A stretch of DNA of 64,000 nt from Yoonia maritima (GTDB lineage: Bacteria > Pseudomonadota > Alphaproteobacteria > Rhodobacterales > Rhodobacteraceae): assembly GCF_003003285.1 (NCBI RefSeq), contig NZ_PVTP01000003.1, positions 62,001 through 126,000 of the forward strand, in the 5' to 3' direction. Made by a program: the position numbers and the translations under genes. The notes under the pieces were generated by a model that had not been told where the DNA came from, did not search any database, and saw nothing but the letters and a program-made list of their open reading frames with translations. Below are positions 46,495 to 55,762 of the stretch, one piece after another (position 1 is the first letter of the stretch; the number at the start of each line of letters is the position of its first letter).

Positions 46495-46525
46495 GTTGTA
46501 ATTTCTCAAGTTAACTTGAGATCAA
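46495..46525 (-). promoter_or_regulatory. SoxR-activated promoter of the VOC gene
   Basis: On the minus strand, -35 TTGATC (46520-46525), 19-base spacer carrying the SoxR box, -10 TACAAC (46495-46500). The over-long 19-base spacer with the dyad centred between the elements is the diagnostic MerR/SoxR arrangement. Confidence 0.75.
46504..46521. promoter_or_regulatory. SoxR box
   Basis: TCTCAAGTTAACTTGAGA, a perfect 18-bp palindrome containing the 16-bp core CTCAAGTTAACTTGAG, the same core as in the E. coli soxS operator. It lies 15 bases before the soxR start and between the soxR and VOC genes. Confidence 0.93.
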
Positions 46526-46536
46526 GGATTATTTTT

Positions 46537-46980
46537 ATGGCTGAAGGTTTATCCATCGGGGACTTGGCTGAACGCACAGGGTTAGCCGTCTCTGCGATCC
46601 GGTTCTATGAAACGCATGACATCGTCAAACCCCTTAGAAACAGCGGTGGGCATCGCCGCTATGGGCGTGCGGATATCAGACGTTTATCTTTCGTGATGGC
46701 GGCGCAAACGCTCGGCTTTCCACTCGCCGAAATCGCAGAACACCTACGCGCCCTGCCCGATCACAAAGCACCCAACAAGGCAGATTGGACCCGGATCAGC
46801 AAAACCTTTCGCGCAAAAATAGATGCTCGAATCGCCGCAATGGAGGAATTGCGCGACAAATTAGACGGCTGCATCGGATGCGGATGTCTAAGCCTGAAAA
46901 GCTGCGCGTTATATAACCCGGCTGACATCAAATCACGCGAAGGTCCCGGCCCGCGAAATTTGACCAAGCTACCGACTTGA
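46537..46980 (+). CDS. soxR: Redox-sensitive regulator SoxR (MerR family)
   Basis: A 147-aa [2Fe-2S] transcription activator oxidised by redox-cycling compounds. N-terminal MerR HTH (SIGDLAERTGLAVSAIRFYE, then RRYGRADIRRLSFV), dimerisation helix (about 82-110) and the cluster motif CIGCGCLSLKSC (Cys112, 115, 117, 123) are all intact. Start ATG 46537. No soxS is present nearby; as in most non-enteric bacteria it probably acts directly on its targets, here the divergent VOC gene, from the palindrome just upstream of its own start. Confidence 0.96.
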   Translation: MAEGLSIGDLAERTGLAVSAIRFYETHDIVKPLRNSGGHRRYGRADIRRLSFVMAAQTLGFPLAEIAEHLRALPDHKAPNKADWTRISKTFRAKIDARIAAMEELRDKLDGCIGCGCLSLKSCALYNPADIKSREGPGPRNLTKLPT

Positions 46981-47011
46981 CTTTGGTCGGCGTGTGTCAT
47001 TCCCATGCGGA

Positions 47012-48187
47012 ATGGAACTCTCTGAACGTATTACGAATATCACCGCTGGCGGCTCTGACGGCTGGGACACATTTTATCGCGCAAGGCGCATGATCGCGGA
47101 TGGCATCCCCGTGACCGAGCTCAACATTGGTGAACATGACATTCGCACCCACCCCGATATCCTGAACGCCATGCATAGCGCGGCACTCGGCGGGCATACG
47201 GGCTACGCTGTTGTTCCCGGGACTGACAGCTTGCGCAGTGCAATTGCAGGGCGGATCCAAGCGCGAACAGGCGTGCCAACCACCGCCGCCAATATTCTAG
47301 TGACACCTGGCGGTCAGGCCGGACTGTTCGCCGCGCATAACGCTGTATGTAACCAAGGCGACACCGCGCTTTACATTGATCCCTACTATGTAACGTATCC
47401 CGGTACGATCCGCAGCGTCGGTGCTGTACCAAAGGCGATTATCACCACACCAGACACAGCGTTTCAGCCGACCCGTGCCGCGTTAGATTCGGCAGCGCCG
47501 GGTGCGAAATCTCTGTTGATCAATAGCCCTAACAACCCAACGGGTGCTGTCTATTCGCGCGCTACGATGGAAAGCATCGCCGCCACCTGCCAGCAACACG
47601 ATCTTTGGCTGATCTCAGACGAGGTGTACGACACCCAAGTCTGGGACGGCGATCACATCAGCCCCCGCGCCCTACCCGGCATGGCGGAACGCACTTTGGT
47701 CGTTGGTTCAATGTCCAAAAGCCACGCGATGACCGGTAGCCGTGTTGGTTGGGTTTGCGCACCAGAGCATGTCATCAACCATCTGATTAACCTTGCCACC
47801 CATACGACCTACGGCGTTGCTGGGTTTGTTCAGGATGCGGCCGAGTTTGCGCTTGGCCAAGGCGTATCGGTCGAAGAAACCGTTGCCGCGCCGTTTCGGC
47901 GGCGGCGCGAGCTGTCACTAAGTGTTCTGGCAGGTCAGAACGCAGTTCGCGCTGTACCTGCGCAAGGAGCCATGTACCTGATGCTTGATATCCGCGCGAC
48001 CGGACTATCTGGCGAAGGCTTCGCCAATGCGCTGCTGGACGCCGAACAGATCGCGGTCATGCCCGGCGAAAGCTTTGGTGCGGCAGCCGCAGGTCACATT
48101 CGGGTTGCCATGACAATTGACGATGATCGCTATGTCGCCGCCTTAAAACGGCTGGTCGCCTTTGCCTCTGAAATGGTCGAACAATAG
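47012..48187 (+). CDS. PLP-dependent class I/II aminotransferase
   Basis: A 391-aa fold-type I aminotransferase, cytosolic. PGGQAGLFAAHN, LLINSPNNPTGAVYS, LISDEVYDTQVW and the Schiff-base Lys in GSMSKSHAMTGSRVGW are intact; the C-terminal substrate Arg is in HIRVAMTI. It resembles aspartate/arginine-pyruvate-type enzymes; the amino donor cannot be assigned. ATG 47012 is chosen (an in-frame alternative at 46994 overlaps nothing). It is monocistronic between soxR and ada. Confidence 0.93.
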   Translation: MELSERITNITAGGSDGWDTFYRARRMIADGIPVTELNIGEHDIRTHPDILNAMHSAALGGHTGYAVVPGTDSLRSAIAGRIQARTGVPTTAANILVTPGGQAGLFAAHNAVCNQGDTALYIDPYYVTYPGTIRSVGAVPKAIITTPDTAFQPTRAALDSAAPGAKSLLINSPNNPTGAVYSRATMESIAATCQQHDLWLISDEVYDTQVWDGDHISPRALPGMAERTLVVGSMSKSHAMTGSRVGWVCAPEHVINHLINLATHTTYGVAGFVQDAAEFALGQGVSVEETVAAPFRRRRELSLSVLAGQNAVRAVPAQGAMYLMLDIRATGLSGEGFANALLDAEQIAVMPGESFGAAAAGHIRVAMTIDDDRYVAALKRLVAFASEMVEQ

Positions 48188-48237
48188 ACGCCCGATTTCA
48201 GGCGGCACGACAGTCCAGAATCGCATAAGCTGTTTTC

Positions 48238-49299
48238 ATGCTTATGACCTTGCCAGATGACGACACGCTTTATGAGGCGCTGCTTGCCCGCGATGCGGCT
48301 TATGATGGAACCGCTTTTGTAGGGGTTTCATCAACCGGAATATTCTGCCGACTGACTTGCCCAGCACGCAAACCAAAACGCGAAAACTGCAACTTTTACA
48401 GCAACGTATCAGATTGCATTCATGCGGGTTTCCGGCCCTGCAAGCGATGCCATCCGGTCGCCCCCGCAGCACAGAACGACCCCGCGATTACCGCTTTGCT
48501 TGCGGCATTGGACAGTGATCCGGCGCGGCGCTGGTTTGAAGCTGATATTATCAGGATGGGATACGATCCTTCGACGATCCGGCGCAGTTTTAAGCGTCAC
48601 TTTGGCATGACGTTTCTGGACATGGCGCGCCAAAGGCGGCTGGCCAACGGATTTACTGCGCTAGAAACCGGCAAGGTCATCGACGCGCAACTAGAGGCCG
48701 GTTTTGACAGCCCCGCTGCGTTTCGTACTGCATTCGCTAAACTGCTGGGAACCCCGCCTAACAGCTTCAAAACTGACGCCATGTTACGTGCCGCACATAT
48801 CCCGACACCGCTGGGTGATATGATCGCAGTATGCGACAAACGTGCGCTGCATCTTTTAGAGTTTGCAGACCGCAAAGCCCTGCCAACCGAATTAGCGCGT
48901 CTTCGTAAACTGACTAAAGGTGATATCGGCCTTGGTCGCTTTGACACAACAGATCAGGTTGAAACCGAATTGGCTGCATTCTTTGCTGGTGAAAGTGCCA
49001 CTTTTGCGGTCCCTTTGGTTCTACACGGCACGCCATTCACGCGCCAAGTCTGGAACGCTTTGCGGCAAATCCCCGCTGGAGAAACCCGAAGTTATGGTGC
49101 GCTCGCGCAAAAGATCCACGCACCGACTGCCAGCCGGGCCGTTGCCCGCGCCAATGGTGCGAACCAGATCGCACTGATCATCCCCTGCCACCGTGTGATC
49201 GGCGCGGACGGATCGTTGACTGGATACGGTGGCGGCCTGTGGCGCAAACAGCGTTTGATTGATCTAGAAAAGACATATGCACAAAGGAATTTGAAATGA
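48238..49299 (+). CDS. ada: Ada: DNA alkylation sensor / O6-methylguanine-DNA methyltransferase
   Basis: A 353-aa bifunctional protein. The N-terminal zinc domain has Cys37, Cys41, Cys68 and Cys71 (GIFCRLTC ... FRPCKRC), where Cys37 is the methylphosphotriester acceptor; an AraC-type HTH follows (about 85-175); the C-terminal O6-alkylguanine transferase has the suicide Cys317 in IIPCHRVIG. Hence both repair and transcription activation of the adaptive response. It overlaps the next gene by ATGA. The AlkA-type glycosylase at 35406 is a possible but distant regulon member. Confidence 0.95.
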   Translation: MLMTLPDDDTLYEALLARDAAYDGTAFVGVSSTGIFCRLTCPARKPKRENCNFYSNVSDCIHAGFRPCKRCHPVAPAAQNDPAITALLAALDSDPARRWFEADIIRMGYDPSTIRRSFKRHFGMTFLDMARQRRLANGFTALETGKVIDAQLEAGFDSPAAFRTAFAKLLGTPPNSFKTDAMLRAAHIPTPLGDMIAVCDKRALHLLEFADRKALPTELARLRKLTKGDIGLGRFDTTDQVETELAAFFAGESATFAVPLVLHGTPFTRQVWNALRQIPAGETRSYGALAQKIHAPTASRAVARANGANQIALIIPCHRVIGADGSLTGYGGGLWRKQRLIDLEKTYAQRNLK

Positions 49300-50102
49300 C
49301 CCACCCCGGAGAAATATTCCGCGCCCTCCACATCGCGGGCGACCCATTTATAATGGCTAACGTCTGGGACCGTGGCAGCGCAAAGATGATGCAGGTGATG
49401 GGTGCCAAGGCACTTGCCACCTCATCCGCCGCACATGCATTCACGATGGGGCGGCCAGACGGCGGCACCCTTACCCGAGATGAGGCGCTTGCCCACGCGA
49501 GCGAGATCCTCTCGGTCGCGACGGTGCCTGTGCAGGGTGATTTCGAAAACGGATTTGGCGATAGTCCAGATGACTGCGCCGAAACCGTACGCATGGCTGC
49601 CGAAATTGGACTTGCGGGGATATGCATCGAAGACATCATTCTTCCCGGTGATGCCCCCTATGTGTTCGACCTTGCAGTGGAACGCATTCGGGCAGCTACC
49701 AGTGCTGCGCGCGCCCTTAGCCATGATTTCGTTCTGACGGCACGGGCTGATGGTGTCATGCTTGGTGTCTATGACACAGATGAGGCAATCAAACGGCTAC
49801 AGGCATTTTCTGATGCAGGGGCTGATTGTCTCTATGCGCCGATGCCGCCTAACATGGCCGATTTGGCCCGCATATGCAAAAGCGTGGACAAGCCGGTTAA
49901 TGCGTTGATTGCAGGTGATTTTGCTGGGCATGGTCACGCGAAATTTGCCGCAATTGGCGTGGTCCGCATATCGCTGGGCTCAGCGCTCGCTCGGGTGACC
50001 CACCGGGCTATTTTTGATGCAACTCAGCAAATGTTTACCGGTGATTTTAGCGCGTTACAAAATGGGATCAGCGGCGACACGATCGATAAAATGCTGACCT
50101 AA
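49296..50102 (+). CDS. Isocitrate lyase / PEP mutase family protein
   Basis: A 268-aa TIM-barrel protein of the ICL/PEPM superfamily. FIMANVWDRGSAKMM, TSSAAHAFTMGRPDGG and the metal-site GDFENGFGDSPDD are characteristic of a group common in proteobacteria, often annotated as methylisocitrate-lyase-like or oxaloacetate-decarboxylase-like; the ICL catalytic KKCGH loop is absent. The reaction is unknown. Coupled to ada by ATGA overlap, so it may be induced by alkylation damage (inference). A terminator follows at once. Confidence 0.92.
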   Translation: MTHPGEIFRALHIAGDPFIMANVWDRGSAKMMQVMGAKALATSSAAHAFTMGRPDGGTLTRDEALAHASEILSVATVPVQGDFENGFGDSPDDCAETVRMAAEIGLAGICIEDIILPGDAPYVFDLAVERIRAATSAARALSHDFVLTARADGVMLGVYDTDEAIKRLQAFSDAGADCLYAPMPPNMADLARICKSVDKPVNALIAGDFAGHGHAKFAAIGVVRISLGSALARVTHRAIFDATQQMFTGDFSALQNGISGDTIDKMLT

Positions 50103-50107
50103 CAGCA

Positions 50108-50135
50108 AAGGCCCACAGCTTGCACTGTGGGCCTT
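50108..50135 (+). terminator. Rho-independent terminator after ada operon
   Basis: Perfect 11-bp stem AAGGCCCACAG / CTGTGGGCCTT with a 6-base loop, five bases after the stop; followed by a partly T-rich stretch (ATGGTTTG). It may also serve the convergent outer-membrane gene. Confidence 0.8.
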
Positions 50136-50203
50136 ATGGTTTGTCCGGAAAAGGCCTCAGGGACGAAGGACACCTGCCCGAACAAATACCGTCTAATCAG
50201 TGA

Positions 50204-50821
50204 TTAGAACTGGAAGGATACGCGTGCTGCAGCAGTTGTCGCATCGATGTCTACGCCAGAACCATCGAAATCTTCGAACTGGTGCTGCAGAACTTCTGCA
50301 CCAACACGAATGCTGTCGCTTACGCGGTATTCAGCACCCAGACCGGCAAAGCCGCCTGTATCGTCAGCGTCAAGCGAACCAGAAACGCGTGCTTGCGCCA
50401 CACCTGCGGTGACGTATGGCAGCCAGTTACCTGCATCGTAACCTACGCGCAGTTTTGCACGTGTGATTGCGTCAACAGCAACATCTGCTGTTTCATCTTC
50501 GATTTCTGTACCGTCGATATCAAGTTCAGCACCCAGAACCCAGCTACCCATGTCGTATAGGTAACCAGCGTGCGCACCGTAGGTCAGACCATCTGGGTCT
50601 TCGGTCAGATCATCTGAATCCAACTGACCGTAACCAAGTTGGCCACCAGCGTAGAAACCTGTCCAGTCAGAACCTGTCATAACAGGTGCCGCTACTGGCA
50701 CTGGGGTTGGTGCAACAGTTTCCACTGGCTCAGAAAGCCCGCCTGCAGAAGCCATACCAGCGGCCAACGCCAAAGGTGCAGCAAGGATGCTCGTGCGAAC
50801 CATTTTATAAGTCGTAGTCAT
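50204..50821 (-). CDS. Outer-membrane beta-barrel protein
   Basis: A 205-aa protein with a Sec signal (TSILAAPLALAAGMASA, cleavage before GGLSEP), a short Pro-rich linker (VAPTPVPVAAP) and an eight-strand barrel opening with SDWTGFYAGGQLGYGQ, alternating aromatic/Gly strands and terminal Phe (AARVSFQF) as needed for BAM recognition. It matches the OmpA-membrane/Opacity-like family of small porin-like proteins, with no peptidoglycan-binding domain. Start ATG 50821 (MTTTYKMVRTS). Function probably structural; it ends convergently with the PEP-mutase gene. Confidence 0.93.
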   Translation of the reverse strand: MTTTYKMVRTSILAAPLALAAGMASAGGLSEPVETVAPTPVPVAAPVMTGSDWTGFYAGGQLGYGQLDSDDLTEDPDGLTYGAHAGYLYDMGSWVLGAELDIDGTEIEDETADVAVDAITRAKLRVGYDAGNWLPYVTAGVAQARVSGSLDADDTGGFAGLGAEYRVSDSIRVGAEVLQHQFEDFDGSGVDIDATTAAARVSFQF

Positions 50822-51006
50822 TTTGTTTTCTCCGTTCGTCTTGTTGTCGTCTGTGCATACAACTGCCCACGAATGGAAAAGGTTCAATAGTGCCTCACAG
50901 CTGTGTGAAGAAAGTCGGCAGCAATGAGCACAGAACGTGTAAATTCTGGCAAAACACCGCGTACTTTCAATCACTTGCGTTCACGTCACCGTGAACCAAA
51001 GGCATT

Positions 51007-52143
51007 TTACTTTGGGTGCAGGTTCCGTGAAGGAGCCATTTCAACTGAGTCTCCGGGCATCGCGGCTCGGCCGCCGGTGGTTGGCCGATTCACTCCGGTC
51101 GTTTTTGGCGCGGAAATCGGTAATCCACGCGCCGCACGTACCGCAAGAAATGCAAACGCCTGCGCCTCGAGCATGTCACCATCAAGACCGACATCCTCAA
51201 CCGCGATCACGTCACAGCCCGTCGCAGCCTTAAGCTCATTCATAACAGTTACGTTTTTTCGCCCCCCTCCGCAGAGCAGTAACCGGGCGGGGATTTTCGG
51301 GCATTGGGTGATCGCATGTGCGACACTTTCGGTCACAGCTTTGGTCAGCGTCGCAATTGCGTCGGCATTTGAAAGACCAGTCACCGCAGCCGACAATCCT
51401 ACGAATTCGTCCCGGTCAAGAGACTTAGGCGGCAGGCGCGAAAAATACGGGTTCGCCAAAAACGCCGCAATGATATCCGGTTCTGGTGTTCCTTGCGCAG
51501 CAAGCTGCCCTTCGGTGTCATACCCTATACCCAAACGCTCCTGCATTGCATCATTGATAGGCGCATTTGCCGGCCCTGTGTCAAAGGCAAGCAACGCGCC
51601 ATCAGACGCTGGATCATCATATTTAGGATCAACCCAAGTTATATTGCCAACGCCACCAAGGTTTAAAAACGCAACGGGCGTATCCGCACCGATCCATTTC
51701 GCAAGTGCAAAGTGATAGAATGGTGCCAAAGGCGCACCCTGTCCGCCTTGCGCCACATCATTGGCCCGTAGATCCCAAATAACAGGAAAACCCAATTCAT
51801 CAGCAAGCCGCTGACCGTCGCCACATTGGTGCGTACCACGCCCGCCCGGATCATGGGCTAACGTCTGACCATGAAAACCCGCGACATCGACGTCTGCAAA
51901 GCTAGACATAATTGCGATATGCGCATCCTCAACCACTTTTGCAGCATGCGAAACACCATCTTCGGGCCATCGTCCTAGGTGATCGCGCAAGATCAACTGT
52001 TCGGGCGCCGAATATGGGCGATAATCACTTGTGCCAAAGGCCTTGATTGTCACGCCATCGGTTTCAATCACAGCGGCATCAACGCCATCGAGTGACGTTC
52101 CTGACATCGTGCCAAGCGCCTTTACGAATCCAGTTTTCAACAT
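51007..52143 (-). CDS. anmK: Anhydro-N-acetylmuramic acid kinase
   Basis: A 378-aa ASKHA kinase recycling cell-wall anhydroMurNAc to MurNAc-6-phosphate. Signatures: ALGTMSGTSLDGVDAAVIE at the N-terminus, GFHGQTLAHDPGG, FLNLGGVGNITWV and LLCGGGRKN. Start ATG 52143; the open frame to 52377 overlaps tyrS antisense and is not used. It is divergent from tyrS with 63 bases between, an arrangement frequently seen in Rhodobacterales (from memory). Confidence 0.96.
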   Translation of the reverse strand: MLKTGFVKALGTMSGTSLDGVDAAVIETDGVTIKAFGTSDYRPYSAPEQLILRDHLGRWPEDGVSHAAKVVEDAHIAIMSSFADVDVAGFHGQTLAHDPGGRGTHQCGDGQRLADELGFPVIWDLRANDVAQGGQGAPLAPFYHFALAKWIGADTPVAFLNLGGVGNITWVDPKYDDPASDGALLAFDTGPANAPINDAMQERLGIGYDTEGQLAAQGTPEPDIIAAFLANPYFSRLPPKSLDRDEFVGLSAAVTGLSNADAIATLTKAVTESVAHAITQCPKIPARLLLCGGGRKNVTVMNELKAATGCDVIAVEDVGLDGDMLEAQAFAFLAVRAARGLPISAPKTTGVNRPTTGGRAAMPGDSVEMAPSRNLHPK

Positions 52144-52206
52144 ACGCTTTCCCTTGCGCCTTGACCTGACTATAGAGTGCACCGTGCAAACCGCAGGAAC
52201 AAGCCA

Positions 52207-53460
52207 ATGACCTACCATCCGAAATCTGAATTTATGTCTGTCATGATGACGCGCGGCTTTCTGGCCGACTGCACAGACTATCAGGCGCTGGACGAAGCGC
52301 TGAGCAAAGGTGTTGTTCCTGCTTATATCGGCTTTGATGCCACAGCGAGTTCGCTGCATGTGGGTTCGCTGATCCAAATCATGATGCTACGCTGGCTGCA
52401 AAAAACCGGCCACAAACCGATCACGTTGATGGGTGGCGGCACGACAAAGGTGGGCGATCCTTCCTTCCGTGCAGATGAACGCCCGCTTCTTGGGCCAGAG
52501 CAAATTGACGCCAACATCGCTGGCATCAAAAAGGTCTTTGCGGCCTACATCGACTACGACACAGAGGCCCCCAATCAGGCACTCATGCTTAACAACGCTG
52601 AATGGCTGGACGAATTGAACTACCTCGATTTCCTACGGGATATCGGGCGGCATTTCTCGATCAACCGGATGCTATCATTTGAAAGCGTGAAGTCACGGCT
52701 GGACCGCGAACAGTCACTGTCGTTCTTAGAATTCAACTACATGATCCTTCAGGCCTATGACTTCCTAGAGCTGAACCGCCGCTATGGCTGTTTGCTGCAG
52801 ATGGGTGGTTCAGACCAATGGGGCAATATCGTTAACGGTATCGACCTGACCCGCCGCGTGCTGGATCATGAAATCTATGGCCTGACCTCACCGCTGCTGA
52901 CTACATCAGACGGTAAGAAGATGGGTAAATCCCAGTCTGGCGCAGTTTGGCTAAACGCTGACATGCTGTCACCGTATGAATTCTGGCAGTTCTGGCGCAA
53001 CACCACCGATGCCGATACCGGTCGCTTCCTCAAGCTTTACACCGAGCTTCCGGTCGAAGAATGTGACCGTCTTGGCGCGCTGGAAGGCTCTGAGATCAAC
53101 GCCGCAAAGATCATTCTCGCGAATGAAGTCACTACCCTGCTGCACGGTGCTGAAGCGGCAAAAGCTGCCGAAGCGACCGCACGCGAAGTCTTCGAAAAGG
53201 GTGGCGTAGGGGATGATCTGCCCACGCTGACGCTGACCGCAGATGAACTGGGTGACGGAATTTCCATCGTGCAGCTTTTTGTACGCTCTGGCCTTTCCGG
53301 CAGTGGCAAAGAGGCCAAACGCCTAATCGCGGAAAATGGCGCGCGCGTGAACGACGAACCGCTTGAAAACCCAGGTATGGTTATCGATGCGGCGGCGCTC
53401 GCGAACCCAATCAAGCTAAGTGCGGGCAAAAAGCGTCACGCGCTTGTGCAGCTGGGCTAA
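52207..53460 (+). CDS. tyrS: Tyrosyl-tRNA synthetase
   Basis: A 417-aa class I synthetase. [16 protein letters not shown] contains the HIGH-equivalent [15 protein letters not shown] binds tyrosine/[12 protein letters not shown] is the KMSKS loop; the C-terminal S4 RNA-binding domain (about 345-410) has [17 protein letters not shown] 52207 gives the family N-terminus. A GC-rich hairpin (53513-53533) follows the stop. Confidence 0.97.
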   Translation: MTYHPKSEFMSVMMTRGFLADCTDYQALDEALSKGVVPAYIGFDATASSLHVGSLIQIMMLRWLQKTGHKPITLMGGGTTKVGDPSFRADERPLLGPEQIDANIAGIKKVFAAYIDYDTEAPNQALMLNNAEWLDELNYLDFLRDIGRHFSINRMLSFESVKSRLDREQSLSFLEFNYMILQAYDFLELNRRYGCLLQMGGSDQWGNIVNGIDLTRRVLDHEIYGLTSPLLTTSDGKKMGKSQSGAVWLNADMLSPYEFWQFWRNTTDADTGRFLKLYTELPVEECDRLGALEGSEINAAKIILANEVTTLLHGAEAAKAAEATAREVFEKGGVGDDLPTLTLTADELGDGISIVQLFVRSGLSGSGKEAKRLIAENGARVNDEPLENPGMVIDAAALANPIKLSAGKKRHALVQLG

Positions 53461-53603
53461 AGCAACAGTAAGTCTAGAACCAATAGGGCAACCCCAATTG
53501 GAAACGCAATCAGGGCGGCCACTACGGCCGCCCCTATTGTTGTTGACCGGGGCGGTGGTGCATCGATCCCAGCGACGATATTTGAATTTTGGTTGTTCCT
53601 CAT
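53457..53603 (-). CDS. Putative small membrane protein (48 aa)
   Basis: A short frame on the minus strand, ATG 53603 to TAG 53457, overlapping the tyrS stop by four bases. The product begins [20 protein letters not shown] and ends with one long hydrophobic stretch ([20 protein letters not shown], then LVLDLLLL), so it would be a single-pass inner-membrane protein. There is no clear ribosome-binding site, and the same DNA contains the hairpin proposed as the tyrS terminator. I cannot name a family; it may be a chance frame. Confidence 0.4.
   Translation of the reverse strand: MRNNQNSNIVAGIDAPPPRSTTIGAAVVAALIAFPIGVALLVLDLLLL
53513..53533 (+). terminator. Probable tyrS terminator
   Basis: 8-bp stem GGGCGGCC / GGCCGCCC with a 5-base loop, followed by CTATTGTTGTT. 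It lies within the putative small antisense gene. Confidence 0.6.
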
Positions 53604-53649
53604 GGCCGCATTAACCACGCCTTAGGTTTCGAATGGCTTAACGGTTGGC

Positions 53650-54453
53650 ATGTCCCTGCCCCTACGCCTTCCACTGCAACAACATCCGAAATATAGCGCC
53701 GCGCTGAACCGTATCGGCGTTTCGACCGCCGTTATTGACCTGCCAGATGCAGTCCCTGTGCAAGTAATCCTACGCTTTGGCCTAAATTTCGCGGCACGCG
53801 GCCCGATCTGGCATTCCAATTGTCGTGACGTGGGTGAACTGAAGCGCTCCAGACTACGCCTAGTCAACAGCAACGGTGGTGATGCAAAGGCCCTACGTGC
53901 CGCAGGGTTCAGGCAGCTAATGACACCCGCCCATGTCGCCGAACTGGCGCTAGATCGCGGCCTAGAACGACACATGACCCAAAAATGGCGAAACATATGG
54001 CGGCGTGCGCAGCATAGCCCGTTGACGATATACAAAGAACCTTTCGACAGTGCGAAACATCAATGGTTGCTCAAAGCTGATCTTGCCCAGCAGAAACAAA
54101 AGCGTTTTCGCGCGCTCCCCCACGGGATCATTCACGGCTATTCCACGATTGCACCGAATGATGTGACAGTTTGGACAGCTAGATCGCAAGGGAACATTGT
54201 TGCCGGAATGCTTTTCATTCGACATGGCAAATGCGCCACCTATCACCTTGCTTGGTCCAACGAAGCGGGCCGCAAACACGCCGCGCACCATCGAATGTTG
54301 ATCGCAGCAGCGGATGGTTTTGCGAACACGGGTGTTGTCCAACTTGATCTAGGGACGGTCGACACCCACAGCGCCCCCGGCTTGGCCCGTTTTAAGATCG
54401 GAACGGGCGCCAATATCCGCCCCTTAGGAGGGAGCTGGCTGCGAATGTTCTAG
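53650..54453 (+). CDS. GNAT/FemAB-like acyltransferase
   Basis: A 267-aa protein of the GNAT fold, related to peptidoglycan-bridge FemAB-type proteins: KWRNIWRRAQHSPLTIYKEP, then TIAPNDVTVWTARSQGNIVA with GMLFIRHGKCATYHLAWSNE and a C-terminal VQLDLGTVDTHSAPGLARFK. It lacks a signal peptide and should be cytosolic. The substrate is unknown; similar genes occur singly in Rhodobacterales. It starts at ATG 53650. A near-CtrA motif with one mismatch lies upstream but I do not rely on it. Confidence 0.87.
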   Translation: MSLPLRLPLQQHPKYSAALNRIGVSTAVIDLPDAVPVQVILRFGLNFAARGPIWHSNCRDVGELKRSRLRLVNSNGGDAKALRAAGFRQLMTPAHVAELALDRGLERHMTQKWRNIWRRAQHSPLTIYKEPFDSAKHQWLLKADLAQQKQKRFRALPHGIIHGYSTIAPNDVTVWTARSQGNIVAGMLFIRHGKCATYHLAWSNEAGRKHAAHHRMLIAAADGFANTGVVQLDLGTVDTHSAPGLARFKIGTGANIRPLGGSWLRMF

Positions 54454-54511
54454 CGGGTAGCCCGGACGCACACCAACTGATAAGACTTGGAAAATAATTC
54501 AGGGGACTACT

Positions 54512-55762
54512 ATGACGCTGCTTCAAATTACGTCGCTGCTTATTGTGCTAGCAGGGGTCTTTGGGTCCATTAATTATCTGTTTTTGCGGCTACCTGCGGC
54601 GATTGGTATTCTGGTCGTGTCGTTGCTGGCGTCATTTGGTGTGATGATCCTCGACTTTTTCGTGCCTAGCTTGGGCGTGGAAGCGGCTGTGCGTAGCACC
54701 GTCCTTAGCATCGATTTTTCGGATGCCTTGCTTGAGGGTATGTTGGGACTGTTGCTATTTGCTGGCGCGCTGCATGTGAAAATCTCGGACCTGCGCCGCG
54801 AATGGGTGCCTGTTGCACTGATGGCGACGATCGGGATCGCGCTTTCGACCACGATTGTCGGCTACGGGTTTTCATGGCTAACAGGCATGCCGATCCTAAT
54901 TGCGTTGGTGTTTGGATCATTGATTTCGCCCACGGATCCCGTCGCCGTTTTGGGGGTTTTACGCGAAGCAGACCTGCCAAAATCGCTAGAAACAAAGATC
55001 GCGGGCGAAAGCCTGTTTAATGATGGTGTCGCCTATGTCGTCTTCCTGATCCTTGTTGGGTTGGCGTTTCCACACGGCGACAGCCATGGCAGCGGTGCCG
55101 CGGCAGCCGCTGAACTTTTCATTCAAGAGGCACTTGGCGGCGCGGTTCTTGGTATCGTGTTGGGCTGGCTAACGTTCCGCGTTATGCGGCTTATTGATGA
55201 TTACTCGCTTGAGGTTCTGATCACACTTGGCCTTGCTTTTGGTGGCTATGAACTCGCGGTGTACCTACATGTCTCGGCCCCGATTATGGCCGTTTGCGCG
55301 GGCCTTTTGATTGGCGACGTCGGCGCCAAACACGGCATGTCCGAAGAAACACGCCAGTATGTTGATGCGTTCTGGAAGCTGATCGACGAGATCCTAAACG
55401 CTGTCCTGTTCCTGATGATCGGTGTCGAGGTCTTTGCTATTGCCTTCGACGCAAGCTTTGTTGTCACGGGCTTTGCCTCCATTGCCCTTGCGCTGGTCGC
55501 GCGCCTGGCGGCGGTGGCCGTGCCTGTATTGATGCTCAAACCGTTCCGCAGCTTTGCGTCCGGTGTCATCCCGGTCATGACATGGGGCGGGCTGAAGGGC
55601 GGCATTTCGGTCGCGCTTGCGCTGTCCCTGCCCGATAATGAATGGAAGCCCGTCATCCTGACGGCAACCTATGTCGTGGTCATCTTCTCAATCATTGTGC
55701 AGGGGCTAACCATTGCAAAGCTGGCACAACGCGTTAGCAGTGAACCAGAGTTACCCCAATGA
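54512..55762 (+). CDS. NhaP-type Na+(K+)/H+ antiporter (CPA1)
   Basis: A 416-aa inner-membrane antiporter with about 12 membrane segments. The ion-binding site is seen in GSLISPTDPVAVLGVL and AGESLFNDGVAYVVF (ND motif of CPA1 exchangers), and TWGGLKGGISVALALSLP near the C-terminus carries the conserved GGLRG-like loop. There is no large cytoplasmic regulatory tail. ATGA overlap couples it to phzF. In a marine bacterium sodium extrusion or pH homeostasis is the expected role. Confidence 0.94.
   Translation: MTLLQITSLLIVLAGVFGSINYLFLRLPAAIGILVVSLLASFGVMILDFFVPSLGVEAAVRSTVLSIDFSDALLEGMLGLLLFAGALHVKISDLRREWVPVALMATIGIALSTTIVGYGFSWLTGMPILIALVFGSLISPTDPVAVLGVLREADLPKSLETKIAGESLFNDGVAYVVFLILVGLAFPHGDSHGSGAAAAAELFIQEALGGAVLGIVLGWLTFRVMRLIDDYSLEVLITLGLAFGGYELAVYLHVSAPIMAVCAGLLIGDVGAKHGMSEETRQYVDAFWKLIDEILNAVLFLMIGVEVFAIAFDASFVVTGFASIALALVARLAAVAVPVLMLKPFRSFASGVIPVMTWGGLKGGISVALALSLPDNEWKPVILTATYVVVIFSIIVQGLTIAKLAQRVSSEPELPQ

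Noticed and set aside
53611..53625. Second CtrA box (TTAACCACGCCTTAG) before the FemAB-like gene
   Set aside because: One mismatch in the second half-site (TTAG for TTAA); such near-matches are expected by chance.
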